Shown here: piece after piece, positions 33,346 through 34,688 of the stretch
Layout: each line of letters starts with the position of its first letter
Numbering within the stretch: position 1 is the first letter of the stretch
NCBI GenBank assembly: GCA_028681035.1
Contig: JAQUJJ010000023.1
Coordinates: 1 to 34,688 of the forward strand
Direction of reading: 5' to 3'
Length of the DNA: 34,688 bases
Source of the DNA: Candidatus Cloacimonadota bacterium
GTDB lineage: Bacteria > Cloacimonadota > Cloacimonadia > Cloacimonadales > Cloacimonadaceae
Notes under the pieces: generated by a model
Seen by the model: only the letters and a program-made list of their open reading frames with translations
What the model was told of the DNA's origin: nothing
Databases searched by the model: none
Translations under genes and position numbers: made by a program

Positions 33346-34632
33346 CTAATTTTGTTTTTCTATTAAAGCTTTAATGGGCTTCATGCCAAAGGCGGAACCT
33401 TGCTGAATGGCATCCAGTATTGCTCCACCACCGGTGAAGAAATAGTATTGGGGGTCAATCTGCGCTCTTGCAAACACGCCGGGAAGGTATTCCTTAAAAT
33501 CTTGGATAGTATCTCCACCGCCAAATAGCTTCACCGCTTTGTCGCAATTATCTATTAGGCGATACATTGCCATGCTGCCTTCCGGAAACAAAGTAGTGTA
33601 GCCCATTACAGCATTTACAAAGAAACTGCCTGCATCGGTGAATATCTCACATATCTCTTCCAGCTCAAAGCTCTGAGGGGCAATATCCAACACAAAACCA
33701 AGCTTTGTACCTTTGGGTATATCCTTGATATTCAGCACTTTCCAGCTATTGGCATCCCTGCTTTCAATACCTTTATTTTCTACGATATAGGGCAGCTCCA
33801 CAATCTTTGCCGCATGCTCGCCGCTATCTTTTATAAACTTTTCTGCTTGGGCAATGTCATCTGCGCTAACCCCTTCAATTTGCACACCGTATTTGTAACA
33901 GAGATATGCATTATAGATAACGCCACCGAGAATGAGATGGTCAGCAATCTTAATAAGCGAAGATAGCGGACCAATCTTGGTATCAAACTTTGCACCTGCT
34001 ACAATGCCTACTAAAGGACGCTTAGGGCTAAATACAGCTTGCAGGTTATCCACTTCTTTCTGCATCAAAAGCCCGGCATAGGAAGGCAGGTATTTCACGA
34101 TTGCATAGGTGCTGGCATGAGCCTGCCAGGAGCCAAAAGCATCATTGATATACACCTCTGCATAGTCGGCAAGGTCTTTGGCAAAGATATCGGCTTTCTC
34201 GTCTTTCGCCTCTTCTCCTTTGAACCAGCGGGTATTAGGCAGATAGACAAAATCAACTTTCCCTGCTTTTAGCTTATCTATTGAAGCATGCAAGGGGCTT
34301 AAATCCGTAATACCTTCTTTGGAGGTGGCAGTTAAAGCCGGAACTATGCCTCTAAGCTGAAGCTTGTTCTCCAAGTATTTTACAATTGGCTCCACTGCAT
34401 CAGCTTCAGAAATAGTAATTTCACCTGTTATTTTGTCAAAGGGACGCCCCACATGAGTCATCAATATGGGCAAGCCCCCCATTTTAAAAATATGTAAGAG
34501 AGTGGGAATAGTTGCATCAATACGCATGGTGTCCTTAATTTTTCCTTTTTTCACCACGTTATGATCCATCCTAACTAAACAGACCTTACCCCGAAGGTCG
34601 GCATCCAGCATTCCGGGCATCTTGTTCATCAT
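33346..34632 (-). CDS. pgk: Phosphoglycerate kinase, divergent
   Basis: A 428-residue kinase of glycolysis/gluconeogenesis moving phosphate between 1,3-bisphosphoglycerate and ADP. The start at ATG 34632 follows AAGGAG by 6 bases; a second ATG is directly next. Recognisable motifs are RMDHNVV (R-x-D-x-N), MRIDATIPTL, MTHVGRP, PNTRWFKGEE, VAGAKFDTKIGPL (two nucleotide-loop lysines), GGGDT and FTGGGAILD. It departs from the family at DAFGSWQAHAST, where the usual 'AHRAHAS' loses its Arg, one of the 3-phosphoglycerate ligands. About 428 residues is somewhat longer than the usual 390-415. It appears to lead the mutA-mutB-meaB operon, an unusual neighbour. Family assignment is firm; full activity is likely but not certain. 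Confidence 0.9.
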   Translation of the reverse strand: MMNKMPGMLDADLRGKVCLVRMDHNVVKKGKIKDTMRIDATIPTLLHIFKMGGLPILMTHVGRPFDKITGEITISEADAVEPIVKYLENKLQLRGIVPALTATSKEGITDLSPLHASIDKLKAGKVDFVYLPNTRWFKGEEAKDEKADIFAKDLADYAEVYINDAFGSWQAHASTYAIVKYLPSYAGLLMQKEVDNLQAVFSPKRPLVGIVAGAKFDTKIGPLSSLIKIADHLILGGVIYNAYLCYKYGVQIEGVSADDIAQAEKFIKDSGEHAAKIVELPYIVENKGIESRDANSWKVLNIKDIPKGTKLGFVLDIAPQSFELEEICEIFTDAGSFFVNAVMGYTTLFPEGSMAMYRLIDNCDKAVKLFGGGDTIQDFKEYLPGVFARAQIDPQYYFFTGGGAILDAIQQGSAFGMKPIKALIEKQN

Positions 34633-34688
34633 TCTTATCTCCTTATATTCAATATAGATAGATATTGCTCTACAACAACTCATTAAAA

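Overview
The window looks like chromosomal DNA from a member of Cloacimonadota (WWE1, 'Candidatus Cloacimonas' relatives) or a close neighbour. This is inferred from moderate GC, many lipoproteins with Gram-negative lipoboxes, an outer-membrane barrel, a B12-dependent methylmalonyl-CoA mutase operon, and a class III aminotransferase resembling the 3-aminobutyryl-CoA aminotransferase (Kat) described from Cloacimonas. No 16S gene, phage, transposase, tRNA or CRISPR array is visible. About 21 genes are intact and one (fdrA) runs off the left edge.

Layout. (1) 1-2353, minus: a beta-propeller-like lipoprotein, a DUF2877 protein and FdrA, tightly packed; the last two belong to the FdrA/YlbE/YlbF oxamate carbamoyltransferase family. 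(2) 2354-3003: a gene-free 650 bp with three hairpin/palindrome elements (cluster A). (3) 3004-7056, minus: pyrB, pyrC, pyrK, pyrD, which is de novo pyrimidine synthesis from carbamoyl aspartate to orotate. (4) 7281-10388: a TPR lipoprotein, an EamA transporter and, convergently, dinB. (5) 10517-13424: a large lipoprotein overlapping an outer-membrane beta-barrel gene, both of unknown function. (6) 13425-13993: 569 bp of palindromes, a chain of four hairpins, a tandem duplication and second copies of two cluster A hairpins (cluster B). (7) 13994-17236: a YjdF-like membrane protein, then an SmtB/CadC-type repressor overlapping a ZntA-type Zn/Cd/Pb ATPase, with a recognisable operator. (8) 17561-20430: thrS and kdsD, overlapping. 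(9) 20729-24837: thiolase, kat-like aminotransferase and pyrG. (10) 25241-28202: an NMT1/THI5-like binding lipoprotein overlapping a membrane sensor with a SpoIIE-type phosphatase domain. (11) 28199-34632, minus: pgk, mutA, mutB, meaB.

How it fits together. The metabolic genes suggest an amino-acid or propionate fermenter. Kat plus thiolase would turn 3-aminobutyryl-CoA into glutamate and acetyl-CoA; methylmalonyl-CoA mutase with its GTPase chaperone MeaB links succinyl-CoA and propionyl-CoA. Pyrimidine genes occur at two places (pyrBCKD and pyrG), and a carbamoyl-transfer locus lies beside the first.

The least explained material is intergenic. Two hairpin families with unrelated stems share the same asymmetric ends (TTGACTTA on the left, TGAGTTAA on the right, in one orientation), occur twice each in convergent pairs, and differ between copies by a compensatory stem change and by G-U-preserving changes. 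Other highlights are the binding-lipoprotein/phosphatase pair, a long inverted repeat starting at the zntA stop codon, a phosphoglycerate kinase lacking a conserved arginine, and the unknown lipoprotein/barrel pair.
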